Assembly: GCA_019914945.1 (NCBI GenBank)
Contig: CM034109.1
Span: forward strand, 1,984,001 to 2,048,000
Length of the DNA stretch: 64,000 nucleotides
Direction: 5' to 3'
From: Typha latifolia
Lineage: Eukaryota; Streptophyta; Magnoliopsida; Poales; Typhaceae
In this document: positions 12,601-24,859 of the stretch, one piece after another
Layout of the letters: every line of letters begins with the position of its first letter
Position numbering within the stretch: the first letter of the stretch is position 1
Program-made: the position numbers and the translations under genes
Notes under the pieces: generated by a model
Databases searched by the model: none
Told to the model about the DNA's origin: nothing
The model's input: the letters and a program-made list of their open reading frames with translations, nothing else

Positions 12601-15152
12601 TTAGTACTATTTTTTCATTTTAAGAAAAGAGAAAATTTTCATGTTATTGTCAACTCTCTACAACTCAATACAGCTTAGAATGTTCTACTCGCCTAAGATT
12701 TCAATTCAAAAACAAAACACCAAACCAATGATTTCAGAGCTTTTTACTAGATGAAAAATAAAAGAATCTTTTTAACCTAAAAGCAGTACAGAAAGAACAG
12801 TTTATCAAATCTAATAGTTATGTTAGTTCAGTGCAAAAATAGGAAATATATTTAGAATGATGCCTAAACCAGTAGAAAAGAATTCAATTTGTATCCACTC
12901 AGATGTTTAATGCTTATGTTTACTGGTAAGGGAAATTGCCATGTACACAACTTGGAAAGAAAAGAAATACCAATATCCCCTATTATTCAAGCAATTCAAC
13001 TTCCAGAACAATTACTGTACTTATACTTCTTTGTTGTTTCATTGACTGCTGCATCTGGAGAATTTAGTCCAGTAGTCCACATTTTGTTTCACCATGGTGA
13101 TATTATGCTCTATGCCTATTTTATAGGACTTAGAAGGTGAATTATTTGCATTCAAATATAGAGATGTTTCCATGGTTGAAGCATTTCTTTGTTCCCAAAT
13201 CATTCTCTAGTCTCTACATTATCTTGAGAGAAAAGCCTTCTTATTGTAAACTGAAAAGAGACTAAAAGACTTACGAATATCAAGAACTTATCTATATTGT
13301 AATGTTCACATTTAATGGCATGATGTAGACCAAAACAACATGAATGAACATTATCATGACATGTTCTAAAAAGTGTGTGGGTATGTAGCAACCAAGGGGT
13401 TTCACAGCGCATGGTGAGCACCACCGCGGATGACATGTTCCGAAGGAAGGGTCTAAAAAATATGATATAAAATTACTTTTCCTAAGTTATCTAACTTCTA
13501 TATAATCTAATAGAAAAAAGACATAAAACTAATAATTAAGCAAGTCTACAGCAACATCACCCCAAAAGGCAACATGGCTATTAAAAAAAACGCAACATAA
13601 ACTTCAAGCTAGTCTCTTCTTTTCTTTCTTGCACTCATGGTTTGGGATTTAGGGCATCAATAGGAATTTTATCCTTTTTGGAATGTGTTAGACCAGTTTC
13701 ATAGAATTTGATTGAATTGAATGAACTGGTTCCTAATAGATTTTAGCCTTTTAGAAATATGTTTGGACTAGGCCTCTGTTTGGGCTGGCTTTAGCCCGCC
13801 ACCATGAGCCTTTATCCACCATAGCACTCGATACAGGCCAAAACGCCTTCTAGATCTGCTATAAGAAAAATGTATCGGCTGACCCTCAGCCATTGCGACT
13901 GCCTCACACTTTTTCTTTAGAAGACTCCTAACAGAAGCCTACGAAGCAATTCAATAAGAATAACTTAAAATATATGAATTGAACTGATAGTGTGCATTAC
14001 GCAACCTCAGAGACATTTAAATATTTAATAACCATTTGTAAAGAGGCAATTTAATCATTGAAGAATAGTATAGAACTATATATTATAGCATATTCTTTAA
14101 AACAATTCATATTTTCATCTCTCACAGTACCATAACCACAATCTAAAATCGATGATTCGATTTAGGATGGAAATGGACTTTTACCTGGTATAAATGGAAA
14201 CTTAGGAGGCAAAAATGGACGTAGCATTCCACTCTGAATTTTCCAGTCAGCTGGATTAATACTCGCTGCCTCTACTTTTATTAGGACCTCATCATTCTTG
14301 GGTGAAGGAATTGGAATCTCAACATACTACAGTAAGCAGAAAGATAATGTAGATGAGAAATTGAAAAGTCAGCAAAATAAATGCTTTACAATTCTTTTCA
14401 GAAGTAACTATAATAGACAGAAAATTACAAGAGGAATAAAAAATTGGAATCAAACTTATATTTGCCAGTTTTAATGTGCAACTTCTACTAAAGTTCTAGT
14501 CTAGTTTAGGAATGATTGATCCAGTGATTATGTCAACTCACCAAAATTTGGGTCTTTCCTCCAAGATAATGACATATTACACAATAAGAAAATTTAGCAA
14601 GTTTTGGAGATCTAAGACAAGATCTAACAACTAGAGAAACTTATCCTGAAAGCCACATGCTTTCTTTTACACATCAATAATTCACAGTGGCTAGTTTATT
14701 ATTCTGACTTCAAACTTAATATATATGGGTCAACGATCGAACTATTTTCATATCTTATAACAACTCCAATATTTACATTCTTAGCCTATTGAAACTTCAC
14801 AATTATGAAAATTGCCAAGATGGAAGAAGAACTATCAACTATCCAACTCTCACTTTCAAGGATTGACTGCAAAGTAGCACTTTCTTGAGGGGTATCAAGA
14901 AAACTATTCAAGCAAAGAAACACTAGAAGTCACTAATATGTTTACCAGACAACTCCCTAAAATCTTTACCCACCCAATTGAAAAGAACCCATTTTTATCA
15001 GAAATCACCACTCCTTAGTTTCTTTCTTTAAGGAAAAAAGATAAGAAGTTAAAAAAAAAAGGGCACATAGAAATGATTAAGTATACCTCAAGGGACGCAG
15101 CGCCGCCGCCATAGCTCTTGTATTGGAAGGCGTGCATGGTCTTCCCGGCCAT
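5777..15152 (-). CDS. quinone oxidoreductase, chloroplast envelope type (ceQORH-like)
   Basis: This gene encodes a zinc-free medium-chain dehydrogenase/reductase that uses NADPH to reduce quinone-like or reactive carbonyl compounds. The family member ceQORH sits on the inner chloroplast envelope and is imported without a cleaved transit peptide, and no transit peptide is visible here either. Four exons on the minus strand: 15087-15152, 14185-14326, 10567-10658 and 5777-6463, all bounded by GT-AG introns. They join in frame to 328 residues, against 329 in Arabidopsis. Seen in the protein: MAGKTMHAFQYKSYGGGAA at the start; SINPADWKIQSGMLRPFLP near 44-62; a nucleotide-binding AASGGVGSYAVQLAKLG at 162-178; and the family signatures ATCGARN and GADEVLDYKT after it. 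Residues at the exon 3/4 join (LCKLKFWKGCGLAEY) differ from the usual hydrophobic-GGGLAEY, but the length matches. Introns 2 and 3 are large (3.5 and 4.1 kb) because of transposons. The coding frame is intact, so the gene is probably functional. Confidence 0.9.
6615..6655. repeat. (AG)20 microsatellite
   Basis: A pure AG dinucleotide run of about 41 bases lies in intron 3 of the quinone oxidoreductase gene, shortly after the start of the intron's 3' end on the minus strand. It is likely length-variable between individuals. Confidence 0.95.
6907..9973 (+). mobile_element. solo LTR, Del/Tekay-type Ty3-gypsy, 3.07 kb
   Basis: The element begins TGTAACAACCC and ends AGCGTTACA, so its ends are inverted TGTAAC/GTTACA. 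It is flanked on both sides by the perfect 5-bp duplication CTTCA (6902-6906 and 9974-9978). Inside there is a GC-rich start, a TTTATAG promoter-like stretch followed by CT-rich sequence near 7100-7340, a long AT-rich section, and a later section with balanced base use. No gag or pol frame is present and no internal copy of the ends was seen. This makes it a single LTR left by recombination between the two LTRs of an insertion in intron 3. The long LTR and TGTAAC ends fit the chromovirus Del/Tekay group; the clade is inferred, while the ends and target duplication are seen. Confidence 0.85.
11059..12087 (+). mobile_element. probable solo Copia LTR in intron 2
   Basis: The segment has LTR style: repeated phrases such as GTTCAAA...CCGTTCAAATGG in its first third, a promoter-like CTATAATATAAAAATGAAGG near 11466, then GGAGTTTTCCACGTAAAAA near 11851, typical of Copia LTRs. 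The proposed ends, TGTGCTA and TAGCAGCA, are roughly inverted. No convincing 5-bp target duplication was found, so the edges are uncertain. Orientation is plus, opposite to the host gene. Confidence 0.4.
12088..14184. other. rest of intron 2, no recognisable element
   Basis: This AT-rich sequence lies inside intron 2 of the quinone oxidoreductase gene. Short open frames (for example 12889-13140) show no family resemblance. A GC-richer patch near 13770-13910, containing GGGCTGGCTTTAGCCCG, may be the end of a small DNA transposon, but no partner end was found. Confidence 0.4.
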
Positions 15153-15266
15153 GTCGAGGGAGGGCAGAGAGAGGAAAATAGAACAAAGTGGGAGGGGCAA
15201 TTTGGGAAGGTGAAGTCTAGAAAATCGAAGCTCAAGAGTCGTCGGGCTTAGTAAGAGGGCTTGGTG

Positions 15267-15274
15267 TATTTATA
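15267..15274 (-). promoter_or_regulatory. TATA box of the quinone oxidoreductase gene
   Basis: The minus strand reads TATAAATA, 115 bases upstream of the start codon at 15152, leaving room for a leader of about 80 bases. It is a textbook plant TATA box in the right place, though transcription from it is inferred. Confidence 0.6.
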
Positions 15275-15410
15275 GCACAAGACTATTTTAAAATTTTAAA
15301 ACTATAGAGATTACAAATAACACCTTACATTTTGATTATATTATAATAAACTCCTCTTATTTATTTATTTTTTAATGCAGACCACTCTATTTACTTAAAA
15401 ATATAGTCAT

Positions 15411-15524
15411 ATACTATTGTTGGATAGATAGAGATGCGAAAGGGTTAAATACTATTGTTGGATAGATAGAGATGCGAAAGGGTTAAATACTATTGTTGGA
15501 TAGATAGTGATGCGAAAGGGTTAA
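15411..15524. repeat. 38-bp minisatellite, three copies
   Basis: Three nearly identical head-to-tail copies of a 38-base unit begin ATACTATTGTTGGATAGATA and contain GATGCGAAAGGGTTAA. The third copy has a single change (AGTG for AGAG). The array lies about 260 bases upstream of the quinone oxidoreductase start codon, just beyond its TATA box. Confidence 0.95.
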
Positions 15525-16975
15525 ATGCATTTTACCCCTTTCGCTTATGTCCAAAATTATTTTATCTTTATATATTTTAAAAAAATTTAAACTAGTCTCT
15601 TTATTTAACACTAAAGTAAAATAATTAATTTTTTTAGTCAAACTTAACTTAATAACGTTAAAATGACTAAAATGCCTTTATCGTTTTGTTAGGAAAGACA
15701 TACAGATTTTCATATAATGCAGCAAATTATCAAAATAGTTACGGTACTTTGTTAAATTTAATAGAAAAATTAATAGTCTCACTTTAGTCATAAGTACAAG
15801 AATTGGTTTAAAATTTTTTGAAGTACAGAAGAGTAAAAGTAATTTTTGGTATAAGTACATATGGTAAAATATATTTTATCCCATGTGAAAATTATATGTT
15901 ATCCCTTATGGTTAAGCCTACATTTATTTCATCTTGTATAGTTTACCTTCCTATTATGTTTAATTAAACTAGAGTTCGAATTTAAAGCTCTTCGTTAGAA
16001 ATAAAGATTTAAATATTTAATAAATTTTTTAATGCATCTAAAATAATACTGATTAAATTTTAGATAACAAAAATATGATAAATATATTTAACACATATAT
16101 GAGGCGAAGATTAAATAAACCCAGACAACCTTGAATTTTATGAAGGCAAATTTATAAGGAAATTAAAACAGTGACATGAATATTTTCCCTTCAATAAAAA
16201 GGCTCTTTAAATTGTATCCAGTCTATTAAGAACTTTGGCAGGAAGCCAGAATAAAACATATAATAAAGACGAGTAGAAGAAAGGACTGCATTAATCAAAA
16301 TAAGGCGACAACCAAAAGAAAGAGTTTTTACTATCCAACTTGCCAATCTCTTCTTAAGAGGAAGATCAAGGTATTTATTTGCAAAGGACTTAGATAAATC
16401 TAGGTTGCGTCACACAATGGATTCTGTGAACTAATCCATATTAAGATATGTTAATTAATTGTTAAAATATGAGACATTTGCAAAATATAGGGTAAAATAT
16501 ATTTAACCTAAAAGAATACTATTTTTCTTTTTATGCCATTAGATAATATTAGTCTTTTTTTAATCCCAAATTACAAAGATCTATCTATCTGTGAAGGTCC
16601 AAATGCAGAATGTAAATAATAATAAAGTAATATTGACGTAACTCCAACGGCTAGTCAAATGAAGAGGATTTAAAAAATGCCACATTATGTGTTGTTTGAG
16701 GAGATGAGACTTCTAGATATATAATTTTAAAGGCTTAGTCTCTTCATTTCCCTGTCAATTTCATTAATTGACTATTATATTTCCTTTCTCCAAGTTCTTA
16801 ATAGGAGGCATTACTAATTTATCTCCTTACTTTATGTATGAAGTATCATTATTTAATTTCCATTCATAATCTTGTACTAAATATCTCTATCTTTCTATAT
16901 GTAATAATAATAATAAGTAACACTCATGTGGTTAGTTAAATTTTTAAGCTTCTTTTTTTAAATTTTTATTTGTGT
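15525..16975. other. AT-rich gene-free stretch
   Basis: Stops are present in all frames and only short open runs exist. No transposon termini, tandem repeats or conserved protein pieces were recognised. Confidence 0.5.
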
Positions 16976-16979
16976 CACT

Positions 16980-18480
16980 TAGTCCAGTTGCAGTGCTATA
17001 TACAACTATAAGATCTTCTAAATTAATTTTAATATATTTGATCTTTTACTTAAGATTTGCAATGTCGATTTCAAATGAAAGAAACATGAGACTCAAGAGA
17101 ATTTTCACACAAAAGAACAAGAAACTATTTTTTCCAACTAGTTGTAATAAAACTACAAAGGAATTTTGATCCTTTTTTGTAAGAATTAAATGTCTGTTAG
17201 ATAGTTGTATATATATTAGAATTACAAGAGAGTCGAGTGACACAAAATAAAAGTTATTATAACAGTATGTTCAAGCTCTGTACTTATTATTAAAGACATG
17301 ATACGCACTGTTTATTTTTTTAATTATAATACTAGACTCTAATGTGTATTTTATTATAATAAATGTACATTAACTGTAAAAAAAATATGCACTAAATTTT
17401 ATATACTAAATTAAAAAATTAAATATAATTAAATTGACAATTCCTTGCATGGTTTCATACCTATCATCACTCATTTCTTTGATCAAAGTTGTTAATTTAA
17501 TGCCATAATATTACCATATTGATTAATCACTATCTCCATTATTGCATATCAGCTCAAAGTTTTCTTCGTGTTTAGCTTCCATCAACAAGGAATTGACTAT
17601 GACTTCTAGACAGGTTTTATTAGTTTCTTGTACAACAAGTTCTTACTAATGCTTCAGATGAATCACATAGACTTGTAAAATGAAAAAATTAAAAATAAAA
17701 CATTTGTTTTAATGAAAACCAAAGGTCTTGTAAACTTTTATCAGAATCAAGTCAAAGTTTTGAATCCATTAGTTTAGAGTTCATGTCCTTCTAGTTTTCA
17801 TCAACCACTAATTGATCATCGTAATGAGATTTTAAAATATTCAAGATTCTTAAACTTCTTTTTTTTAATTATCGTTTACTCCCTACATGCCTAACTCTAG
17901 TATTATGAAATATTATAGAAATCAACTGAATAAAACATATTCATATAGTTTCTTAGACTAGGTTTAGGGTTAGGCGTTAAAATATCAATACAAGCATATA
18001 TCTGTTATTTAACTTTTTCTCTTTTAAAAATAAATTATGAATAATTCTATTTAAACTTTCTAAACTATTTCTGTTTTTCACATATAATCCTTAAATTTTT
18101 TTTTACCACATACATCCCCTAAACTAAAAGATTTTTTGGTTCAAATGCCCATATAGATACTTTTTTTTCTTAGTTTAAGAGATTACATATTGATATTTTT
18201 CTTAGTTCAGAAGGTGTACATAGGTAATAAAAAAATCTAGAGAATATATATGAAAAAATAATGATAGTTTAGAAAGTCTAAATAAAATTATCCTAATAAG
18301 GAGCTTGTTTTATACAACCTCTAAGAAAAATTAATCGAGATACCCGAAAGAAGCAGCGTAAAATATAATTCTATCTATATGTTATATATGGTATGGACAA
18401 AAGTTTTATTCAACGCCTTATGACCCAAGTTATAGTTCACATCTGCCTATGTAATTAACTTCTGCATCTTTTCACACCAT
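16980..18480 (+). repeat. diverged copy A of the 24.4-kb gene's upstream region
   Basis: Three blocks match, in the same order and orientation, blocks upstream of the gene at 24381. About 17025-17280 matches 22570-22800 (shared AAGAATTAAATGT and TTATTATAACAGTATG). About 17565-17840 matches 23231-23420 (shared TAGCTTCCATCAACAAGGA and GTCAAAGTTTTGAATC). About 18361-18480 matches 24122-24250 (shared TATGGACAAAA and GACCCAAGTTAT). Copy A is longer because a foldback element lies inside it. Nothing like the coding part of the gene follows copy A, so only the upstream region was duplicated or kept. Confidence 0.75.
18041..18291. mobile_element. foldback element or MITE
   Basis: The two halves are inverted copies of each other over roughly 85-100 bases. 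The left end reads ATAATTCTATTTAAACTTTC, and the reverse complement of the right end reads ATAATTTTATTTAGACTTTC. The similarity continues inward through ACATATAATCC-type and ACCACATACAT-type stretches. A short unique loop lies at about 18140-18200. There is no coding capacity. It is present in copy A of the duplicated block and absent from copy B, so it probably inserted after the duplication. Confidence 0.65.
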
Positions 18481-18678
18481 GAATAGTAAATCTTTGGAAA
18501 AGTCAAATAGAATAATACCCGAATGGTTAATGGGGCTTATATTGCACGAGTATTTTCATGTTCGATCTATAAAAGACATCATTAAATTATGTATGTATAT
18601 ATATATATGGGAAAATATAATTTATATCCTTATGGTTAGTCAAAATGTAGAGTGCCTTTCTAAACCTTCATTTGTGTG

Positions 18679-21600
18679 TGTTAAAAGTAAATTTTAATTA
18701 ATTTTATAATTTAAATATAAAGTAAGTCTAGTTTTGTGTTAAAAAATGAAAAATTAAATATTGTAAAAAATAAATATGTAAATGAACTTGGCTTGTTCGG
18801 CATGCCTAGGCATAACTGCCTGAAGAAAAGTGGCGCCCTATGTATAGGATTTCTCATCTATCTTTTCTCTATGGTACAAATCAGAATAATATTCCTACGC
18901 CACCAGTTTGCACATGCCTTCGAGTTTATTTTTTCAAAATTTTACTCCTCGGATTTGTTCAAAATATATTTAAGAGAAAAACTAACCGAGAAGTGGCCAA
19001 AGCTTTGTATTCATTGAAATTTAGAATATTATTTTATATCCAAAAAAGTATATATAGGTGTTTAGAGGTATTTTGAATTTATTACCTCTTGTAACCCCTA
19101 AGTAAATTTAGCTCATTAATTATTTAAAAATAATCTTTCTGGTCATTACAAAACTTTTAAATTCTTATAATATTTTAATTTTAAATTACTTTAGTTATTA
19201 ATTTAAATTAATTTGAATTCTAAAATTAATAATAGTCCCCACAAAGGAATTTAAAAATCACAAACATTAAAACAATTAACATTATACATATAATATAATA
19301 TAATATAATATGAGAAGATCAAATCAAAATTTATACTATATATCAGTATTAAGTACCTTTCGGTTTGAATTTGTACCTTACATTGGTTGTTTTAGGCTAA
19401 GTCTTAAACTAAGTTTTATATATCAATCTTCTACAAACATGCACATAATAAGATGAGTATATTATTTTTGTGCGCGGTACCACTATTTATAGTCATGTGC
19501 TTGTCTTGATTATTATGAGACTAATAAATTGTCCAAGTCTCATAATCACAATATCACGACAACTCTCACTTAAGTGAATTCTCAAAAAGTGTCTACAGCA
19601 GAACATATCTTTCAAAAATTAAAATATGCATTAGAGTCATTAAGAGTTAAACTCAACCTGACTGTCGCATGAAGTACATCACCATAGGGAAGGAAAGAGA
19701 AAATGATAATGTCACGTTAGTGCTCTTCAGATTGTTCATCAATAGCTTTGTTTCTATCCAACTTCACTTTTAGATAAATTCAATCATGTTGTATGGATCC
19801 ACTACTGAAATATTTAAGTAAGTTTTAGACCCATCCCCCTCGATGACTCTACAATAAAGGTCTTCATAAGACCTTTAGTAAGTTGATTGGCTAAATTCCT
19901 CTTCGATCTAACAAATGTCAATATAATCATATTACACTTCATAATTTTTACAGTTTTATATCTCATTAGCATATGCCAATTCATTTTTTTATCTAAATTT
20001 TATTGATAAAATAATTCAATCACTACTTGCGAATCACAAAGCATAGAAATAGAAGGTAGTGGTTTTGGAATCAAAGATAATTTAGATAATAAGTTATGTA
20101 TTCATCTAGCTTCAATGCGCGTTGTATCTAAAACTATCAATTTAGATTCTATTATATTAGGAGCTATAATAGTTTGTTAATGCAAACTCTAAAATATAGC
20201 ACCACCTCCTAAGATAGATTTAACATTGTTTATATTAGTAACCCAATTAGCATCACTATATTCCTCTAGGACATTTAGAAATCTAGTATATATAGGGGAC
20301 AAATCAATGGTACCTTTAAGGTATTGGAATATCCAGTTAAAGCTAATCAATGATTTTCATTAGGGTTGCTAGTATATCTACTAAGTCTTCCTACCGCATA
20401 AGAAATGTCAGGACGTGCATAACTTGCAACATATTTAAGGGGATCCAATTTGTTGTGCATATTCAAGTTGTCAAATTGAATCTTCTAATTTTTTTTAATT
20501 CAATAGTGTTACTGAAAGGAATAACAATATGTTATAAATTATTATAGTGATACTTATCTAGCATTTTCTTAATAAAATGAGATAAACTTAAAGCTATAGA
20601 ACCATTGTTTCTAATAAGCTTCAAACTAAATAAGTATATGTTTTACATCTTCAATAATCGTCAATGATGATCCTAATATCAAAATATCATCTATATACAG
20701 ACATAAAATGATAACACCCTTATCATTTTAATTTATAATATTGACACTTATCTAAGTCATTTGTTTGAAATCTAAATGATAAAACTATATTATTAAATTT
20801 TAAGTGCTATTATTTATGTGTTTGTTTATGACCGTAAAGTGATTTTTTAAGTTACATATTTTGTTTTCTTATTATTTTACTACAAAGCCTTTAGATTGTT
20901 AAATATAATTCTTTTATTCTAAATCTTCATCTAAAACTATTGTTTTTATATCCATTTGACATAAAGAGTTTATGTGTTGAGGCTAAAGCTATTAAGATTC
21001 TAAGAGTAGCGAAGCTACTAACTAGAGCATATGTGTTAAAATAATCTATTCCTTTTTTTTGAGAATATCCTTTAGTTACTGACATCGCCTTATATCTATC
21101 TATTATACTATTAAAATTAAGTCTTTTTAAATATCCATTTACATCCTATAGTTAGTTGTGAGGGTAAATCTATCAAAATCTATATTTTCTTTCTATAATT
21201 GACTTTATCTCATTATTAATTGATTCTTTCTAAAAAGAAGCTTCTAAAGTAGACACGGCTTCAAAATAAGAATTTGGATTCCCATCTATTAATAGGCATA
21301 AAAATCATAAAGTTTTTTTTTTCTACTCATTTCTTACACTCTTTCTTATATAGTTTCGTTATCAAATACTAGAGAAATATAAGAAATATAAGCTACATTT
21401 CGACTAAAAAGAGTATTTTAAAAGGGAATATGTCTTCAAAGAAAATAGCATCTCTAGATTCGAAGATAGAGTTATTTAAAATTTTACCCACTTCGGAGTT
21501 ATATACTAGGAATCTATTTGCATTACTATTTTTTACATATCCTATTAAGATTGCATTTATAAAGAAGAAACTCTTTCTTTCCAAATTTCATAGGGAGTCT

Positions 21601-22500
21601 TATCACTTTTACTAAAAGGTACTCTATGTAGTATAAAATAAGCTATAAGAAGTGCTCAACCCAAAGATTTTTGGGTGTACCAAAACTTTTATATATATTT
21701 ATGTGGCATTTGGACTAGACAATAAACAACAATAAAAGTTAAGAAGTAGTCATTACAATACTAACTTAGTAATAAGTTATAATACTAACTTAGTAATAAA
21801 AGTAGCAGTTATAATTATTAAAACAGAATTCAAATTAAAGATGGTTTTAAGACGAAAAGCTAATTTTTTTTATTTTTTAAGATAAAATTAATTACTAATA
21901 AGACTAGAAATGTAGGCCAAACCCCAGAGTAGATAATTAACACAAAAACTAATACAACTTTTCTTTAAATCATTAAAAGTAAAATTTAATTAATTTTATA
22001 ATTTAAATATCAAGTAAGTCTAGTTTTTGTGTTAAAAATGAAAAATTAAAAATATTGTAAAAAATGAATATGTAAAGGAACCTGACCTGTAAAGTATAAC
22101 TACCATAGAAAAGTGATGCCCTCATAGAATTTTCTTGCCTATCTTTTCTCCAAAGTACAACTCTGAATAATATTATCATTTCGTCGATTTGACATTTCTC
22201 TTTGAAAAATATACTCTTTCAATTTGATTAGAAAAACTGAGTGAGAGAGAGAAGTGGTTAAACCTTTATATTTGATTGAAATTTTGTGATATGGTTTTCA
22301 TATCCAAATGGATATATATAGAGTATATATATATATATATGTTTAGAGGTATCTTGAATTTATTACCTCTTGTAACCCTTTAAAAAATTTAGCTCATTAA
22401 TTATTTTAAAATGACAGTTACGGCCATTAGGAAACTTTTAAAATTTTAAATTTATTTAATTATTAATTTTAAATTAATTTGAAATCTGAAATTAATAACA
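18679..22500 (-). mobile_element. Copia retrotransposon with both LTRs, internally deleted
   Basis: LTRs at 18679-19234 and 21971-22500 are diverged direct repeats that start TGTTAAAAG (changed to CATTAAAAG in the right copy) and end ATTAATAACA (ATA in the left copy). The whole is flanked by the perfect duplication GTGTG at 18674-18678 and 22501-22505. A GTGGGGACT purine tract sits just inside the left LTR on the minus strand, as expected before a 3' LTR. Minus-strand frames at about 20150-20450 give broken Copia text: KLDPLKYVASYARPDISYAV (the RT/RNase H junction), then LSRYTSNP and a YSDANWVT-like RNase H start. Around 21530-21670 lies the end of integrase. Gag, protease, most of integrase and the primer-binding site are gone and stops are frequent, so the element is old and dead. 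Confidence 0.85.
19560..21670 (-). pseudogene. broken Copia pol: integrase end, RT, RNase H
   Basis: Read on the minus strand, from high to low coordinates: an integrase C-terminal remnant (near 21430-21670), reverse transcriptase debris, then the conserved ARPDISYAVGRLSRYTSNP block (near 20340-20430) and RNase H (near 20150-20300). Frames shift often and many stops occur. It is the surviving coding part of the element at 18679-22500. Confidence 0.7.
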
Positions 22501-22549
22501 GTGTGATTAAGGTATTTGTCTGTTAAAAGATGTCAAATTTTTGATATTT

Positions 22550-23094
22550 TTGCTCTTTGTATTATCTCTTTCTTAAATATTTGCAATGTCTAAAGTGTAA
22601 AAATGAGAAGGATTTCAGAAAAAAAAACATAAGACTTAATTTTCACAAGCAAACCTATTTTCCAGCTAGATGTTATGAAATAGAAAAGAGTATTTTTATT
22701 ACTTTTGTACAAGAATTAAATGTTTGTTAAATAGTTGGGTATAAGTTATAACTACAAGAGGATACAAATAACATTTATTATAACAGTATGATCAAGCTCC
22801 AAATTTATTGCTCTTTAGTTTTAATTTCAACTACTTATTCATACTTCCTCTCCAGATCCTTTTTATCCATATTAAAGATGTTATGTGATTGTTTATAATT
22901 ATTGCTATGATTTTATTTTAATTATCGCTTATCAAATTGAAATTAGTGATAACGAAAGACATACATTAAGAAGAAATTGTCAAAATATTGATATAAAAAA
23001 CTCTTATCGGATCCTAGATTAAGAACTATAATATCTTACTATCATCTAGATAAATGAGACGATATTAGAAATACATTTGCAGGAGCACAATGAA

Positions 23095-23125
<31 letters not shown>

Positions 23126-24260
23126 TATCGTACATTGATATAAAACTTTGCTTAATACTAATAAAATTTTATAGTCTGCATTTAAATCATTAAAAATTAT
23201 ATAAAATTTATACAAGTGACATCATAAGGAGTTTTCTTCTTGTCTAGCTTCCATCAACAAGGAGTTGACTTTTAGACAGAATTTTCATTGACTTGTAAAA
23301 TATTACCAGAATCCAGTCAAAGTTTTGAATCGATCAGTTCACAATTCATGTCCTCATGCTCTTTGGGTCAATCACTAATCGATCATTGCAAACGTAATGA
23401 GATAGTAGAATATTCCGAGTTCTTATTATTGAACAATTCAACCAACAGAATATTCTTATCACTGATCTTATTCTTTATTATTTGTCATTTTTACATTGAC
23501 TCCATTTATTTTTTTCACTACATTTTAACCCCGCATCTATATAAAACCTCCCAATTGCCCATGTTTATGAACTATCTTATTCGAAGGAAAGATATACAGA
23601 GAATTTTAGGGTAAAATTGTTATTTAATATTTTTTATTTATGCTGTCAGAAAGATGAGAGATATTAAACAATTAATAGGTCAAAATGTAAAAAATAAATA
23701 AATAAATAAATAAATTGTGGTTGTCTATGTGAAAATAAGCAACATTTCCGAAGGTATAGGTGTAATTAACCTAATATGCTATAAAAAATTTATATGGTAT
23801 GTAAAAACAAATTATTGCTTATGCCTTATACTTTGGACATAGTCTATTTGATCTATGCATATATTTCGTTTCGAGATCGAAATGAAATTAATACATATCA
23901 ACTGTATTGATTGTATTCGTCTATTTTCTGAATGTTTCAGATCATAGATTTATTATATTAGTTGTATCAATTTCGGTGATTTGGATTAAATCTATCGACT
24001 AGTTGAGGTTAACTCTAGTATTAACGACAACAAGTACTCATTTACAATTAGGGTGTAGGTTTCAGGGCAAGGTCTTAAAAAGAATATCAATGTAGTATAT
24101 ATTTGTTTCAAAGAAAAAAAAGGGGGTAAAAATATAATTTTCTCTATATCGTCTAGAATATGGACAAAATTTTTATTTAAGTACCGTAAGACCCAAGTTA
24201 TGGTCCAATGACAACTTCTGTGCGACTTTCTACACGCTTGCACGCCATGACTTTGTTCAA
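22550..24260 (+). repeat. copy B of the duplicated upstream block
   Basis: This copy adjoins the gene at 24381 and is the counterpart of 16980-18480; the matching blocks are listed there. After subtracting the Copia insertion, the two copies lie 1.7-1.9 kb apart, consistent with an old tandem duplication. The last matching block ends about 120-130 bases before the start codon, so the copy includes the likely promoter of the gene. Confidence 0.75.
23095..23126. repeat. (ATT)n microsatellite
   Basis: A pure trinucleotide run of about ten units lies in copy B of the duplicated block and is absent from copy A. Confidence 0.9.
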
Positions 24261-24380
24261 CCTTAGACTTCACAACAAACTTCCTGATAACTTCTTCTCC
24301 TTCCCTTCTAAGTTACATCCTTCTCCTTCCACAAAACTATGAACACATCTACACAATTGCAGCATTAGCTCTAATAATAC

Positions 24381-24830
24381 ATGGCAGCTGTATTGCTAAA
24401 GCTAGTATTCTGCTCCTTGAGCTCGTTCATAGAGCTAGCAACCTTCACACTTGTACGAGGTGCAGCACTTGTCATAGTAATCTTCATCCAGCTTCTCAGA
24501 GTTCCCGGCCAAGCCCTCAACGGCGTGCTCGAGCACGCGGCCGGCCTTCTCCGAGCAGTCGCAGATTACCTTCTTCAGCTTATTATCGACGCCATTACCT
24601 CGGTCATCGCAAGCTTTTTCGAGCTTCTTACTAGTTCTGTCGCAGGATCATATGAACTGGTGTCGACCGCGATCGTAGAGCTTGCGGAGAAGACGAGGAT
24701 CGGGGTCGAAGAGTTGGCTGAAATCTTTCCAGAGGTGTTTGAAGGTGCGGCAGAGGTGATCGGAAAGTTGATTCTTAATCTATGGGATAACTACAAGGAT
24801 GTTTTAGGCTATGTCATGGAGAACATATAA
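24381..24830 (+). CDS. small hydrophobic plant protein, unknown function
   Basis: This single-exon frame of 149 residues is clearly richer in GC than its surroundings and uses codons like a real gene. The N-terminal third is a long hydrophobic stretch (about residues 4-43: KLVFCSLSSFIELATF, then VRGAALVIVIFIQLLRVPG). A second helical part (about 58-98) is hydrophobic on one face. The C-terminal part is acidic, ends ILNLWDNYKDVLGYVMENI and contains an IFPEVFEGAAEVIG segment. I recall a family of similar small proteins in many plants with the same LRVPG and LWDNYKD landmarks, but no known role. A membrane-associated protein is likely, with one or two helices in or on the membrane. The start is the first ATG, just after a CT-rich leader. 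An AATAAA lies 30 bases past the stop. Confidence 0.8.
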   Translation: MAAVLLKLVFCSLSSFIELATFTLVRGAALVIVIFIQLLRVPGQALNGVLEHAAGLLRAVADYLLQLIIDAITSVIASFFELLTSSVAGSYELVSTAIVELAEKTRIGVEELAEIFPEVFEGAAEVIGKLILNLWDNYKDVLGYVMENI

Positions 24831-24859
24831 GATTTTTCTTTTCTTTGTAAATTTTGTTT

